From: Nitrospinota bacterium | GTDB taxonomy: Bacteria > JAUXIQ01 | DNA: 12,824 nucleotides | Assembly (NCBI GenBank): GCA_030620925.1 | Contig: JAUXIQ010000017.1 | Location: 1 to 12,824 of the forward strand | Direction of reading: 5' to 3' | In this document: piece after piece, positions 6,852-12,824 of the stretch | Position numbering within the stretch: the stretch's first letter is position 1 | Layout: each line of letters begins with the position of its first letter | Position numbers and translations under genes: made by a program | Notes under the pieces: generated by a model | Seen by the model: the letters and a program-made list of their open reading frames with translations, nothing else | What the model was told of the DNA's origin: nothing | Databases searched by the model: none

Positions 6852-7543
6852 CAAGCAGTCCTCGCCTGCAGTTTCCTGAAAAATATATTCACTGCAAAGG
6901 ATACTATCAAAAGTATAATCCCCAGGGCAATCGCCATTCCATACTCACCCTTGCTGGTTTCCATGGCAATGGCCGTGGTAACCGTCCTGGTGTATCCTTT
7001 AATGTTGCCTCCCAGCACGAGCGCCGAACCTACTTCGGCTATGGCGCGGCCGAAGCCGGCTATGACCGCGGCGATCAGGGCAAACCTCGCCTCTTCGAGA
7101 ACCGTCCACGCAGTCCGCACGGTACCCGCGCCCAACGGTTGGGCCACGGGCCTCACCCTGATATCGACTTCCTGCACCGCGGACATAGTCAGAGCGGCTA
7201 CGATGGGTGTAGCCAGGATGAACTGTCCTATGATCACCGCCTTGACGGTAAAAAGCAGGTTCAACGAACCAAGCGGGCCTTGCTGCGACAGTATGGTAAA
7301 GACGAAAAGCCCCACGATTACAGTGGGCAGGGCCATGAATGTGTTAAGCAGCGTCCCCAGCAGATTGCGGCCCCTGAACTTCCCTGTACCCACCAGATAG
7401 CCCAGGGGCACGCCCACTAAGGCGGCGGCAAGTATGGCCGCGGACGAGATTCTGAGCGAAAGGAAAACGATGGAGTAGACCTCTCTGTCCAGAGAGAAGA
7501 GCAGCTTGGCGGCGGTTGCCATCCCCTGCCCCAGGGAGTCCAT
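6851..7543 (-). CDS. tupB: Tungstate-type ABC transporter permease
   Basis: Inner-membrane permease of about five hydrophobic spans (near residues 25-52, 66-87, 98-122, 155-180 and 203-223) in 230 residues, matching the short TupB/ModB-like family. LLNTFMALPTVIVGLFVF (65-82) and the cytoplasmic coupling stretch LEEARFALIAAVIAGFGRAI followed by AEVGSALVLGGN (149-180) are typical of tungstate permeases. The ATG start has a good ribosome site (GAGAGGTGA, about 6 bases upstream). It is coupled to tupC by a TGATG overlap. Upstream lies xdhC rather than tupA, so the substrate-binding protein must be encoded elsewhere or is lost. A hairpin with a U-run (7592-7624) lies in its leader. Confidence 0.87.
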   Translation of the reverse strand: MDSLGQGMATAAKLLFSLDREVYSIVFLSLRISSAAILAAALVGVPLGYLVGTGKFRGRNLLGTLLNTFMALPTVIVGLFVFTILSQQGPLGSLNLLFTVKAVIIGQFILATPIVAALTMSAVQEVDIRVRPVAQPLGAGTVRTAWTVLEEARFALIAAVIAGFGRAIAEVGSALVLGGNIKGYTRTVTTAIAMETSKGEYGMAIALGIILLIVSFAVNIFFRKLQARTA

Positions 7544-7591
7544 TTATATTCACCTCTCGATGTCTTGGCCGGTAGTGGAAGATAAATAAAT

Positions 7592-7624
7592 GAAAAAAAC
7601 CGGGAGCCTTACCTGGTCCCGGTT
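7592..7624 (-). terminator. Intrinsic terminator or attenuator between xdhC and tupB
   Basis: On the minus strand AACCGGGA (7624-7617), an 11-base loop and TCCCGGTT (7605-7598) form a perfect 8-bp stem followed by a run of T. It lies about 60 bases after the xdhC stop and about 55 bases before the tupB start. It can simply end the hydroxylase-xdhC transcript. However, I see no promoter between it and tupB, so it may instead control read-through into tupBC. The loop holds CCAGGT, complementary to ACCTGG just after the xdhC stop (7685-7680), which could allow an alternative pairing. Confidence 0.75.
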
Positions 7625-7685
7625 AGAAGATAAGATTTACATTTTAAGATTTTACTGAATTGCACTGATCTAAAATAATCCAGGT

Positions 7686-8480
7686 TCAGCCTTCTTTCGC
7701 TGTTCCTTTGTATACTTGAACTATCTCCGCCAGTATGCTCACCGCTATCTCTTCAGGGGTTTCGGCCCCGATGTCCAGCCCGATGGGCGCGTGCACCCGC
7801 TTGAACTCCCCCTCCGGGACGCCTTCTTCTTTAAGGCTCTTATAGATCGTATTGATCTTTCGCTTGCTGCCTATCATTCCGATGTATCGTGCATCCGTTC
7901 CCAGCGCCCATTTGAGAACATGCTGATCGTGCAGGTGCCCGCGGGTGACGATGACGATGTAAGAGTTGTCGCCGGATTCCAATTGAGAAAAAGCTTCATC
8001 GAAACTTTCCCCGTATATGGCATCAGCCTCGGGGAACCTCTCTCTGTTTGCGAAGGTGGGCCTGTCATCCACCACCGTCACTTTGAATCCGGCTATCCCA
8101 GCCATTCTGGAGAGTGGCTGAGCGATGTGTCCCGCGCCGAAGATATTGACGGCGGGTGGGGCTTTAATCGGCTCGATGAACACGTCAAGCACTCCTCCGC
8201 AAATCAGGCCGCTCTCCGCCATCTCCTTCTCGGTGAGCTTGAAGTTGGCTATCCTGGGGGTACCCTCCTTGATGGCGTTCATGGCTTCCTGCCAGACTTC
8301 ACCATCCACGCAGCCACCGCCTATCGAGCCTACCGTGGTGCCGTCCTCACGGACCAGCATCTTTGCGGTGTCCTTGCGGGGAGCCGCGCCTTTCCTCGAA
8401 ATGATGGTGGCCAGCGCCCCTGTTCCACCGGAGTGGCGGATGCGCACTATCTCTTCGTAGATATCCTCAGGCTTTTCCAT
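7686..8480 (-). CDS. XdhC/CoxI family molybdenum-cofactor maturation protein
   Basis: XdhC/CoxI proteins bind molybdenum cofactor, support its sulfuration and deliver it to xanthine/CO-dehydrogenase-type hydroxylases. The 264-residue product has the N-terminal XdhC_CoxI domain with GSIGGGCVDGEV (51-62, Cys57) and SGLICGG (90-96, Cys94). A Rossmann C-terminal domain begins NIFGAGHIAQPLSRMAG (112-128), with VVDDRP, then IVIVTRGHLHDQHVL and ending HAPIGLDIGAETPEEIAVSI. The length is typical. The ATG start has a GAGAG ribosome site upstream. The gene lies 77 bases downstream of the 2Fe-2S subunit gene, consistent with one transcript, and is followed by the 7592-7624 hairpin. Because the tungstate transporter lies next, the cofactor handled may be the tungsten form; that is an inference. 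Confidence 0.93.
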   Translation of the reverse strand: MEKPEDIYEEIVRIRHSGGTGALATIISRKGAAPRKDTAKMLVREDGTTVGSIGGGCVDGEVWQEAMNAIKEGTPRIANFKLTEKEMAESGLICGGVLDVFIEPIKAPPAVNIFGAGHIAQPLSRMAGIAGFKVTVVDDRPTFANRERFPEADAIYGESFDEAFSQLESGDNSYIVIVTRGHLHDQHVLKWALGTDARYIGMIGSKRKINTIYKSLKEEGVPEGEFKRVHAPIGLDIGAETPEEIAVSILAEIVQVYKGTAKEG

Positions 8481-8557
8481 GATCGACTCTCGTGAAAAAT
8501 ATTATCATAGACCGGAAATTTTCAGTAAGCTTTTTCACCGTGTAAATGCACGAACCA

Positions 8558-9022
8558 CTAGCCCGCAGCCGCGGCCAGTATGCTCTTGACTATCTTGTCG
8601 TAACCCGTGCAGCGGCACAGGTTCCCCGCTATAGCCACCCTGACCTCCTGTTCGGTGGGCCTGGGATTATTCTCAAGGAAGGTTTTGGCGGAGAGGATCA
8701 TACCCGGCGTGCAGAAGCCGCACTGAATGGCCCCGTTTTCGATGAACGCCTGCTGGAGGGGATGCAGGTTATCGCCGTCGGCCACTCCCTCGATGGTCAG
8801 CACCTCTTTTCGGTCCGCCTCTACGGCAAGCATCAGGCAAGCGTTTACAGCACTCCCATCCACCACTACAGTGCAGGCTCCGCAGTCTCCCTCGCCGCAT
8901 CCCTCTTTAGTGCCGGTGAGGTTTAATTCGTTTCTTATGAAGTCCAGGAGGGTCATCCTGGGTTCTACTTCCCTCTCATGGGTCTCGCCGTTGACTTCCA
9001 GCTTTATGGGAACCTTCGACAC
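8558..9022 (-). CDS. 2Fe-2S subunit of a xanthine/CO-dehydrogenase-type hydroxylase
   Basis: Electron-transfer subunit carrying two 2Fe-2S clusters between the Mo/W centre and FAD. From the GTG at 9022 the product is 154 residues, the normal length. All eight ligands are present: Cys42, 47, 50 and 62 (EGCGEGDCGACTV and NACLM) for the ferredoxin-like cluster, and Cys101, 104, 136 and 138 (CGFCTPGM and CRCTGYDKIV) for the second. The GTG is preferred because GGAGG lies 9 bases before it and the product then starts MSKVPIKLEVNG; an in-frame TTG at 9040 would add six atypical residues. It lies between the FAD subunit (39 bases upstream) and xdhC. The family is CoxS/XdhC-operon small subunit; the substrate is unknown because the catalytic subunit is missing. 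Confidence 0.93.
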   Translation of the reverse strand: MSKVPIKLEVNGETHEREVEPRMTLLDFIRNELNLTGTKEGCGEGDCGACTVVVDGSAVNACLMLAVEADRKEVLTIEGVADGDNLHPLQQAFIENGAIQCGFCTPGMILSAKTFLENNPRPTEQEVRVAIAGNLCRCTGYDKIVKSILAAAAG

Positions 9023-9061
9023 TTTAATTATCCTCCACAAAAGGACTTGCCTCTGCTTTAA

Positions 9062-9937
9062 CTACGAGGACGACGCTGCTTCATAGGCCATTGCAAGCGC
9101 CCGCCTGGTAAGGACGTCGGCCATCTCTTTCCTGTATTTTGCCGAACACCGCACGTCGGATATGGGCTTGGTGGCTCTGGATGCGGCTTTGCCCGCTTCA
9201 ACAAGGACTTTGTCTTCCAGGGTTGAGCCTATCACCAACTCCTCAGCCTTGCCCGCTCTTATAATAGTAGGCGCCACCGAGCCGAGAGCGATGCGGGCGT
9301 CTTTGACCTTCCCGTTCTTCCCGTCGAGAGTTACCACCGCGGCCACGTTCACCAGAGCGATCTCCATGGCCCGTCTCACACCCAGCTTTATGAACGCTCC
9401 TCCGGAGCGCGTTTTCATGGCCGGGGCCTCCACCTGCACGAGCAATTCGTCAGGCTTCAGGGCAGTGGAGCCGGGGCCGGTGAATCACTGTTCGAGATTC
9501 ACCGCCCTTTCCCTGCGCGGGCCGCGGACGCGGGCTACCGCTCCCATAGCGATGAGGGGTGGAACGGTATCGGCTGCGGGGGAGGCGTTACACAGGTTGC
9601 CGCCCAGGGTAGCCCTGTTGCGCACCTGCACCGAGCCTACCTCTCCTGCGGCCTGGGCCAGGAAAGAAAAATTTTCTCTAACCGCAACGGAAGTGTGGAT
9701 GTCCGTAAGCGTAGCGAGGGCCCCTATTCGAAGGCCGTTTCGCTTGCTGTAGTTTATTCTGTTCAGGCCCTTGATGCGCTTGAGGTCGATAACAACCTTC
9801 GGGCTGAGTGTCTTGAGTTTCATGTTCCCCACGAGGTCCGTTCCCCCCGCCAACAGCTTCGCCTCGTTTTTCGACTTGCGAAGAAGGGAGAACACTTCTT
9901 CTATGGTACCGGGGCTGTAATAGTCGAATGGTCTCAA
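9062..9937 (-). pseudogene. FAD subunit of a xanthine/CO-dehydrogenase-type hydroxylase, interrupted by in-frame TGA
   Basis: Read through, this is a normal-length (291-position) CoxM-type FAD subunit. The first 150 codons (9937-9488) carry the FAD motifs AGGTDLVG (30-37) and ATLGGNLCNASPAAD (109-123). A TGA at 9487-9485 (codon 151) follows RAVNLEQ. The same frame then continues with FTGPGSTALKPDELLVQVEAP and the whole C-terminal FAD-subunit domain (GAFIKLGVRRAMEIALVNVAA..., ALGSVAPTIIRAGKAEE...) to the stop at 9062. No base is gained or lost; only that codon is wrong, where relatives typically have a hydrophobic residue such as Phe before FTG. The downstream half could be restarted at TTG 9445. 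The main start is TTG at 9937, with a run of G upstream; a nearby ATG is out of frame and closes at once. A nonsense mutation or a sequence error are the likeliest explanations; recoding is not excluded. Confidence 0.85.
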
Positions 9938-10032
9938 CTCATTCCCCCCCTAAATTAAGCAAGAACTAAAAATTACAACACCGTCATCGTTAATCCTTTA
10001 ACAGTCTATTGCCTAACAGAAATACTCCGTCA

Positions 10033-10053
10033 AGTCAAGTCGATTGTTTGACT
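10033..10053. promoter_or_regulatory. Candidate operator upstream of the hydroxylase genes
   Basis: AGTCAA (10033-10038) and TTGACT (10048-10053) form a 6-base inverted repeat with 9 bases between, about 100 bases before the FAD-subunit start on the minus strand. On the minus strand TTGACT/TTGACG sequences here could serve as a -35 box, but no good -10 follows at the right distance. A dimeric repressor site is possible. The rest of the divergent gap 9938-10371 is AT-rich and holds no gene I can support. Confidence 0.3.
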
Positions 10054-10155
10054 GACCTCACTTCGCGAGAGTCCCCACAGTAAAACGTATCCAGCGGATT
10101 TCCCTCGCTGAATACAGCAAGAACAATTAATGTTGTCGGGCCAACTAGAAAATTA

Positions 10156-10184
10156 TTGACACTTTTGCTGAACTGTTCTATAAA
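10156..10184 (+). promoter_or_regulatory. Sigma70 promoter of the first LivK-type gene
   Basis: TTGACA (10156-10161), an exact 17-base spacer and TATAAA (10179-10184) form a near-consensus housekeeping promoter. Transcription from about 10191 would leave a leader of about 180 bases before the ATG at 10372. The ten bases TAAAACGTAT that overlap the -10 recur exactly at 10081-10090. Confidence 0.8.
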
Positions 10185-10371
10185 ACGTATGCAAAATTTA
10201 TGGTAGCTGTTCTAATAAATAAAAAAATTTTATCTAACCGAAGTATTTACTGACTTTAAAAGGCGAAGAAGGGGGGTGGATAATAGAGGTAAATTTTACT
10301 TTTATAAAATAATTATGCGGTTAAATTAATGATGCCATCTATACGATGCATCGTTGAGGGGAGGGTAAGTA

Positions 10372-11671
10372 ATGTTAAAAAGAATTTTGCTTGCCGCATT
10401 GAGTGGTGGGAGTGTTCGCTCTGGCTCTCGCAACGGGGAACGCAAGCGCCAAGCAGGAAGTGGGCGTTACAGATACGACTATCCTGGTTGGTTCTTCCGC
10501 CGGCCTTTCGGGCCCTATTGCTAACTGGGGAAACAACCTATCCCGTTTCGCGCCCCAGGCGGTCTTCAACGAGGTGAACGCGGCCGGGGGTATTCACGGA
10601 CGGCAGATATTATATAAAGTTTACGATGATGGTTACAAGCCCGACCGGGCCATGGCCAACGTCAAGAAGCTTATCGAGAGGGACCGGGTCTTCGTTATGT
10701 TCGCTCAGATGGGCACTCCGACCAACAAAGCCACCTACAAGTATGTGACCGAGGTGAAAAAGGTCCCCCTGATATTTCCCGCTACCGGGGCCCATATCTG
10801 GGGCGACCCTTACAAGAAATACATCTTCCCGGCGCCTAACGACTACTGGCAGGAAGCCTGGATAATAATAGACTATTTCATCCACACCAGGGGATATACT
10901 AAAATCGGCTCCTTTTACCAGGATGATGATTACGGGCGCGACGTCCATGAGCCTGCCAAGAAAAGGGTTGAGATGCATGGCCTGAAGCTGGTGGGCGAAG
11001 AGGTATACAAGAGCGGCCAGGTGGACGTGAGCTCCCAGGTGACCAAGCTGAGGCAGGCAGGCGCCGAGGGAGTGATACTGGGGACGGTCTTCATCTCCGG
11101 CTCGCAGTTCCTTCGTGAAGCCAGGAAGATGGGCTGGAATGTCCAGGCGGGTGGCATTTCTCCCACGGGATCACAAAAGATGATAGACCTCTCCGGCTCG
11201 AGCGCGCCGGGGTTCGTGAACACCGTGCCTTTCCCGAACATGGAGCTCAGCCAAGTGCCCGGTATAATAGAGTACCGGAGAGTAATCAGCAAATACTACC
11301 CGAAAGCTCCTTTCGATGATACAACCGCGTGGGGCTATTTGGGCGCTAAGATACTTGTCCACATGCTGGAGCTCACCGGAAGGGACCTCACCAGGGAAAA
11401 CTTGATCAAGGCCGCTGAGACCAAGTTCAAGAACTGGGACTCGGGCATAGTCCCGGCCCTCTCCTATAGCGAAACGAGCCACGCTGCGGCCATATCCAGG
11501 TATCTGGCGGTGGTCCGGAAACTGCCCGACGGCAATATGAGGTACGTCCCCACTGGGCCGGATATGGAAAAGGGAATCGAGGCCACGCCGCAGTGGTTGA
11601 AATCATGGGGCAAGACCCCGGCGGAAACCAAGGCAGAATTCCAGGCAATAAGGAAATTCCCTCAGAAATAA
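10372..11671 (+). CDS. Periplasmic LivK-type (Peripla_BP_6) substrate-binding protein, apparent frameshift in signal peptide
   Basis: Binding protein of a branched-chain-amino-acid-type ABC importer. The long frame (from GTG 10403) begins in mid-signal-peptide with no ribosome site. A better start is the ATG at 10372, with GAGGGGAGGG upstream, giving MLKRILLAAL and then running out of frame. Omitting one base near 10401-10403 joins the frames to give MLKRILLAALVVGVFALALA followed by TGNASA, a complete signal peptide nearly identical to that of the paralogue at 12114. The mature part shows VGSSAGLSGPIANWGNN, YDDGYKPDRAMANVKKLIE, FPATGAHIW, a QDDDYG hinge and KSGQVDVSSQVTKLRQAGAE, all typical of the family. 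There is no lipobox cysteine, so it would be a free periplasmic protein. The corrected length is 432 residues. The ligand is unknown: the family also takes urea, amides and aromatic acids. Unless repaired by slippage, the protein would not be exported normally. Confidence 0.88.
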
Positions 11672-11690
11672 CAAGGAAAGTAGACCAGCT

Positions 11691-11725
11691 AAACCCTCTG
11701 CCCCGCAAAGGGGCAGGGGGTTTTT
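11691..11725 (+). terminator. Strong intrinsic terminator after the first LivK-type gene
   Basis: CCCTCTGCCCC (11694-11704), loop GCAAA and GGGGCAGGGGG (11710-11720) form an 11-bp stem with one G-T pair. TTTTT follows, and the preceding AAA can pair with the T-run. It begins 19 bases after the stop codon and shows that the two LivK-type genes are separate transcripts. Confidence 0.93.
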
Positions 11726-11820
11726 ATTTAACTATTAATACGATCATTCTCTATTAAGAGACTACCGCCCCTCAATCAGTTCTCACCCCTTTGCCGTGTG
11801 GCCAACCTTAAAGAATCTAT

Positions 11821-11832
11821 TTTACCGGTAAA
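11821..11832. repeat. Perfect 12-base palindrome upstream of second LivK-type promoter
   Basis: TTTACCGGTAAA is a perfect palindrome 55 bases upstream of the -35 box of the second LivK-type gene. It could be an activator or repressor site. No second copy was noticed in the window. The 440-base gap 11672-12113 otherwise holds the terminator, the promoter and an AT-rich leader, with no gene. Confidence 0.3.
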
Positions 11833-11887
11833 TCGCCTTTGCAATTATTAAAGAATAATATAAGATTGCCTCACGTCTAAAGATAAG

Positions 11888-11917
11888 TTGACACTAAATG
11901 CATAATTATTTTATAAA
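11888..11917 (+). promoter_or_regulatory. Sigma70 promoter of the second LivK-type gene
   Basis: TTGACA (11888-11893), an 18-base spacer and TATAAA (11912-11917; TTATAA gives 17) match the consensus. Both LivK-type promoters share TTGACACT. The leader to the ATG at 12114 is about 190 bases, similar to that of the first gene. Confidence 0.75.
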
Positions 11918-12113
11918 TAATAGTCGCTTTAACGTTTTTGTAATTGTAATATCGCATGAGTTTTGTTATAAGCATAATCGGAATAATTCGATTTAAGTAT
12001 ATACTTCTTTCAGACAATTAGGAAGGGAGGTGAAAGAACAATTCAAATATTCTGATATAACCATAATGTGACTACACGATCAGTATTAAGCAGAAATTTA
12101 AAGGGGAGAAACG

Positions 12114-12824
12114 ATGATGAAAAAGATTCTGCTCATTGCTCTACTGGTAGGAGTGTTCGCTCTGGCTTTTGCTCCGGGGAATGCAAATGCCAAGAAGGAA
12201 GTGGGCGTTACGGATACCAGCATACTCATTGGTTCCTCCGCCGGTCTATCCGGCCCCATCGCTAATTGGGGCAACAACTTATCCCGCTTCGCGCCCCAGG
12301 CCTACTTCAACATGGTCAATGAAAAGGGGGGCATCCATGGGCGACAGATTAAATATATAGTCTACGATGACGGGTACAAACCCGACCGGGCCATGGCAAA
12401 CGTCAAGAAGCTCATCGAGAGGGACCGTGTATTCTGCTTGCTCCTGCAGATGGGCACCCCCAACAACATGGCCACCTACAAGTACGTGACGCAAGTGAAA
12501 AAAGTCCCCCTCATGTTTCCCGCCACCGGCGCACACATCTGGGCGGAACCCTTTAAGAAGTATATTTATGCCCTTTCACCCACCTATCATCAGCAGGCAT
12601 ATCTGATAACCGACTATCTGGTCATCACCCGTGGTATCAAGAAAATAGGAAATTTTTTCCAGGACGACGACTACGGGTATGATGTGCGCAACCCCACCGT
12701 GGCAAGGCTCAAACAGCATGGGCTCAAGGTTTTCGGTGAAGAGAAATACAAGAGTGGCCAGGTGGACGTCAGCGCCCAGGTGAGCAAGCTCAGGCAGGCG
12801 GGGGCCGAAGCTGTGGTCCTGGGG
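12114..12824 (+). CDS. Second LivK-type periplasmic substrate-binding protein (3' end outside window)
   Basis: Tandem paralogue of the gene at 10372, open through the last base (237 codons seen). The start ATG-ATG follows AAGGGGAGAA, a good ribosome site. The signal peptide is intact: MMKKILLIALLVGVFALAFA then PGNANA, cleaved before KKE by signal peptidase I with no lipobox cysteine. The N-terminal lobe is nearly identical to the first copy (VGVTDTSILIGSSAGLSGPI, NWGNNLSRFAPQA, YDDGYKPDRAMANVKKLIER, FPATGAHIW). The stretch after DRVF (CLLLQMGTPNNMATYKYV) and after KKYIY (ALSPTYHQQAYLITDYLVITRG) differs much more. Those parts usually line the ligand cleft, so the two proteins may bind different ligands. 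The permease and ATPase genes (livHMGF type) are not in the window and may follow. Confidence 0.92.
   Translation, partial: MMKKILLIALLVGVFALAFAPGNANAKKEVGVTDTSILIGSSAGLSGPIANWGNNLSRFAPQAYFNMVNEKGGIHGRQIKYIVYDDGYKPDRAMANVKKLIERDRVFCLLLQMGTPNNMATYKYVTQVKKVPLMFPATGAHIWAEPFKKYIYALSPTYHQQAYLITDYLVITRGIKKIGNFFQDDDYGYDVRNPTVARLKQHGLKVFGEEKYKSGQVDVSAQVSKLRQAGAEAVVLG

Noticed and set aside
6636-7400. 254-codon plus-strand open frame opposite tupB/tupC
   Set aside because: Antisense to the permease and ATPase; its composition is that of reversed membrane-protein codons.
7716-8495. 259-codon plus-strand open frame opposite xdhC
   Set aside because: xdhC on the minus strand has all family motifs, a ribosome site and context. 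The opposite frame has none.
9450-9487. Selenocysteine insertion (SECIS) after the TGA in the FAD-subunit gene
   Set aside because: The only hairpin found has 3-4 bp stems and begins directly after the TGA, unlike typical bacterial SECIS spacing, and the position is not a known Cys site in this family. Kept only as a remote alternative.
9162-9752. 196-codon plus-strand open frame opposite the FAD-subunit gene
   Set aside because: Antisense shadow; the minus-strand frame is clearly homologous to FAD subunits on both sides of the TGA.
12068-12265. Short plus-strand frame overlapping the second LivK-type start
   Set aside because: It is out of frame with the intact signal peptide starting at 12114 and has no ribosome site. 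The real gene runs off the window in another frame.

Overview
The window most resembles chromosomal DNA of an anaerobic, Gram-negative (diderm) bacterium. Desulfobacterota-type syntrophs or sulfate reducers would fit, but the taxon is an inference. The evidence is threefold. The two substrate-binding proteins have signal-peptidase-I-type signal peptides without a lipobox cysteine, so they are free periplasmic proteins. There is a PilP-like protein of the type IV pilus or secretion class. The metabolism centres on acyl-CoA oxidation through Etf and on tungsten/molybdenum enzymes. Coding DNA is moderately GC-rich, intergenic DNA is AT-rich, and TTG/GTG starts are frequent.

Layout. Positions 29-940 (+) encode an exported two-domain rhodanese. 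It converges on a minus-strand block, 5420 to 1000: acyl-CoA dehydrogenase, etfB, etfA, then a PilP-domain protein. The dehydrogenase-etfB-etfA order is that of bcd-etfBA loci. etfBA has its own recognisable sigma70 promoter just downstream of the dehydrogenase. A repeat-rich, gene-free stretch (5421-5837) with several GC palindromes follows.

Next is a second minus-strand block, 9937 to 5838, with a molybdenum/tungsten theme: the FAD subunit of a xanthine/CO-dehydrogenase-type hydroxylase (interrupted by an in-frame TGA), its 2Fe-2S subunit, an XdhC/CoxI cofactor-maturation protein, and the permease and ATPase of a tungstate-type ABC importer (tupB, tupC). The catalytic Mo/W subunit and the tungstate-binding protein TupA are both absent. 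A hairpin followed by a U-run sits between xdhC and tupB and may be a terminator or an attenuator.

Positions 9938-10371 are a divergent regulatory region. To its right are two tandem plus-strand genes for branched-chain-amino-acid-type (LivK, Peripla_BP_6) substrate-binding proteins. Each has its own near-consensus promoter and a long leader, and a strong intrinsic terminator separates them. The first carries an apparent +1 frameshift inside its signal peptide. The second runs off the window end.

How the genes fit together. The dehydrogenase would oxidise an acyl-CoA and pass electrons to EtfAB. The EtfB sequence resembles, from memory, the NADH-linked (bifurcating-type) class. The Mo/W block would build and supply metal to a hydroxylase whose catalytic subunit lies elsewhere or is lost. 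The two periplasmic binding proteins would collect amino acids or other small carboxylates. I found no CRISPR array, tRNA, rRNA, transposase or integrase. The strongest leads are the aspartate replacing the usual catalytic glutamate in the dehydrogenase, the two broken reading frames, the incomplete Mo/W block, and the xdhC-tupB hairpin.
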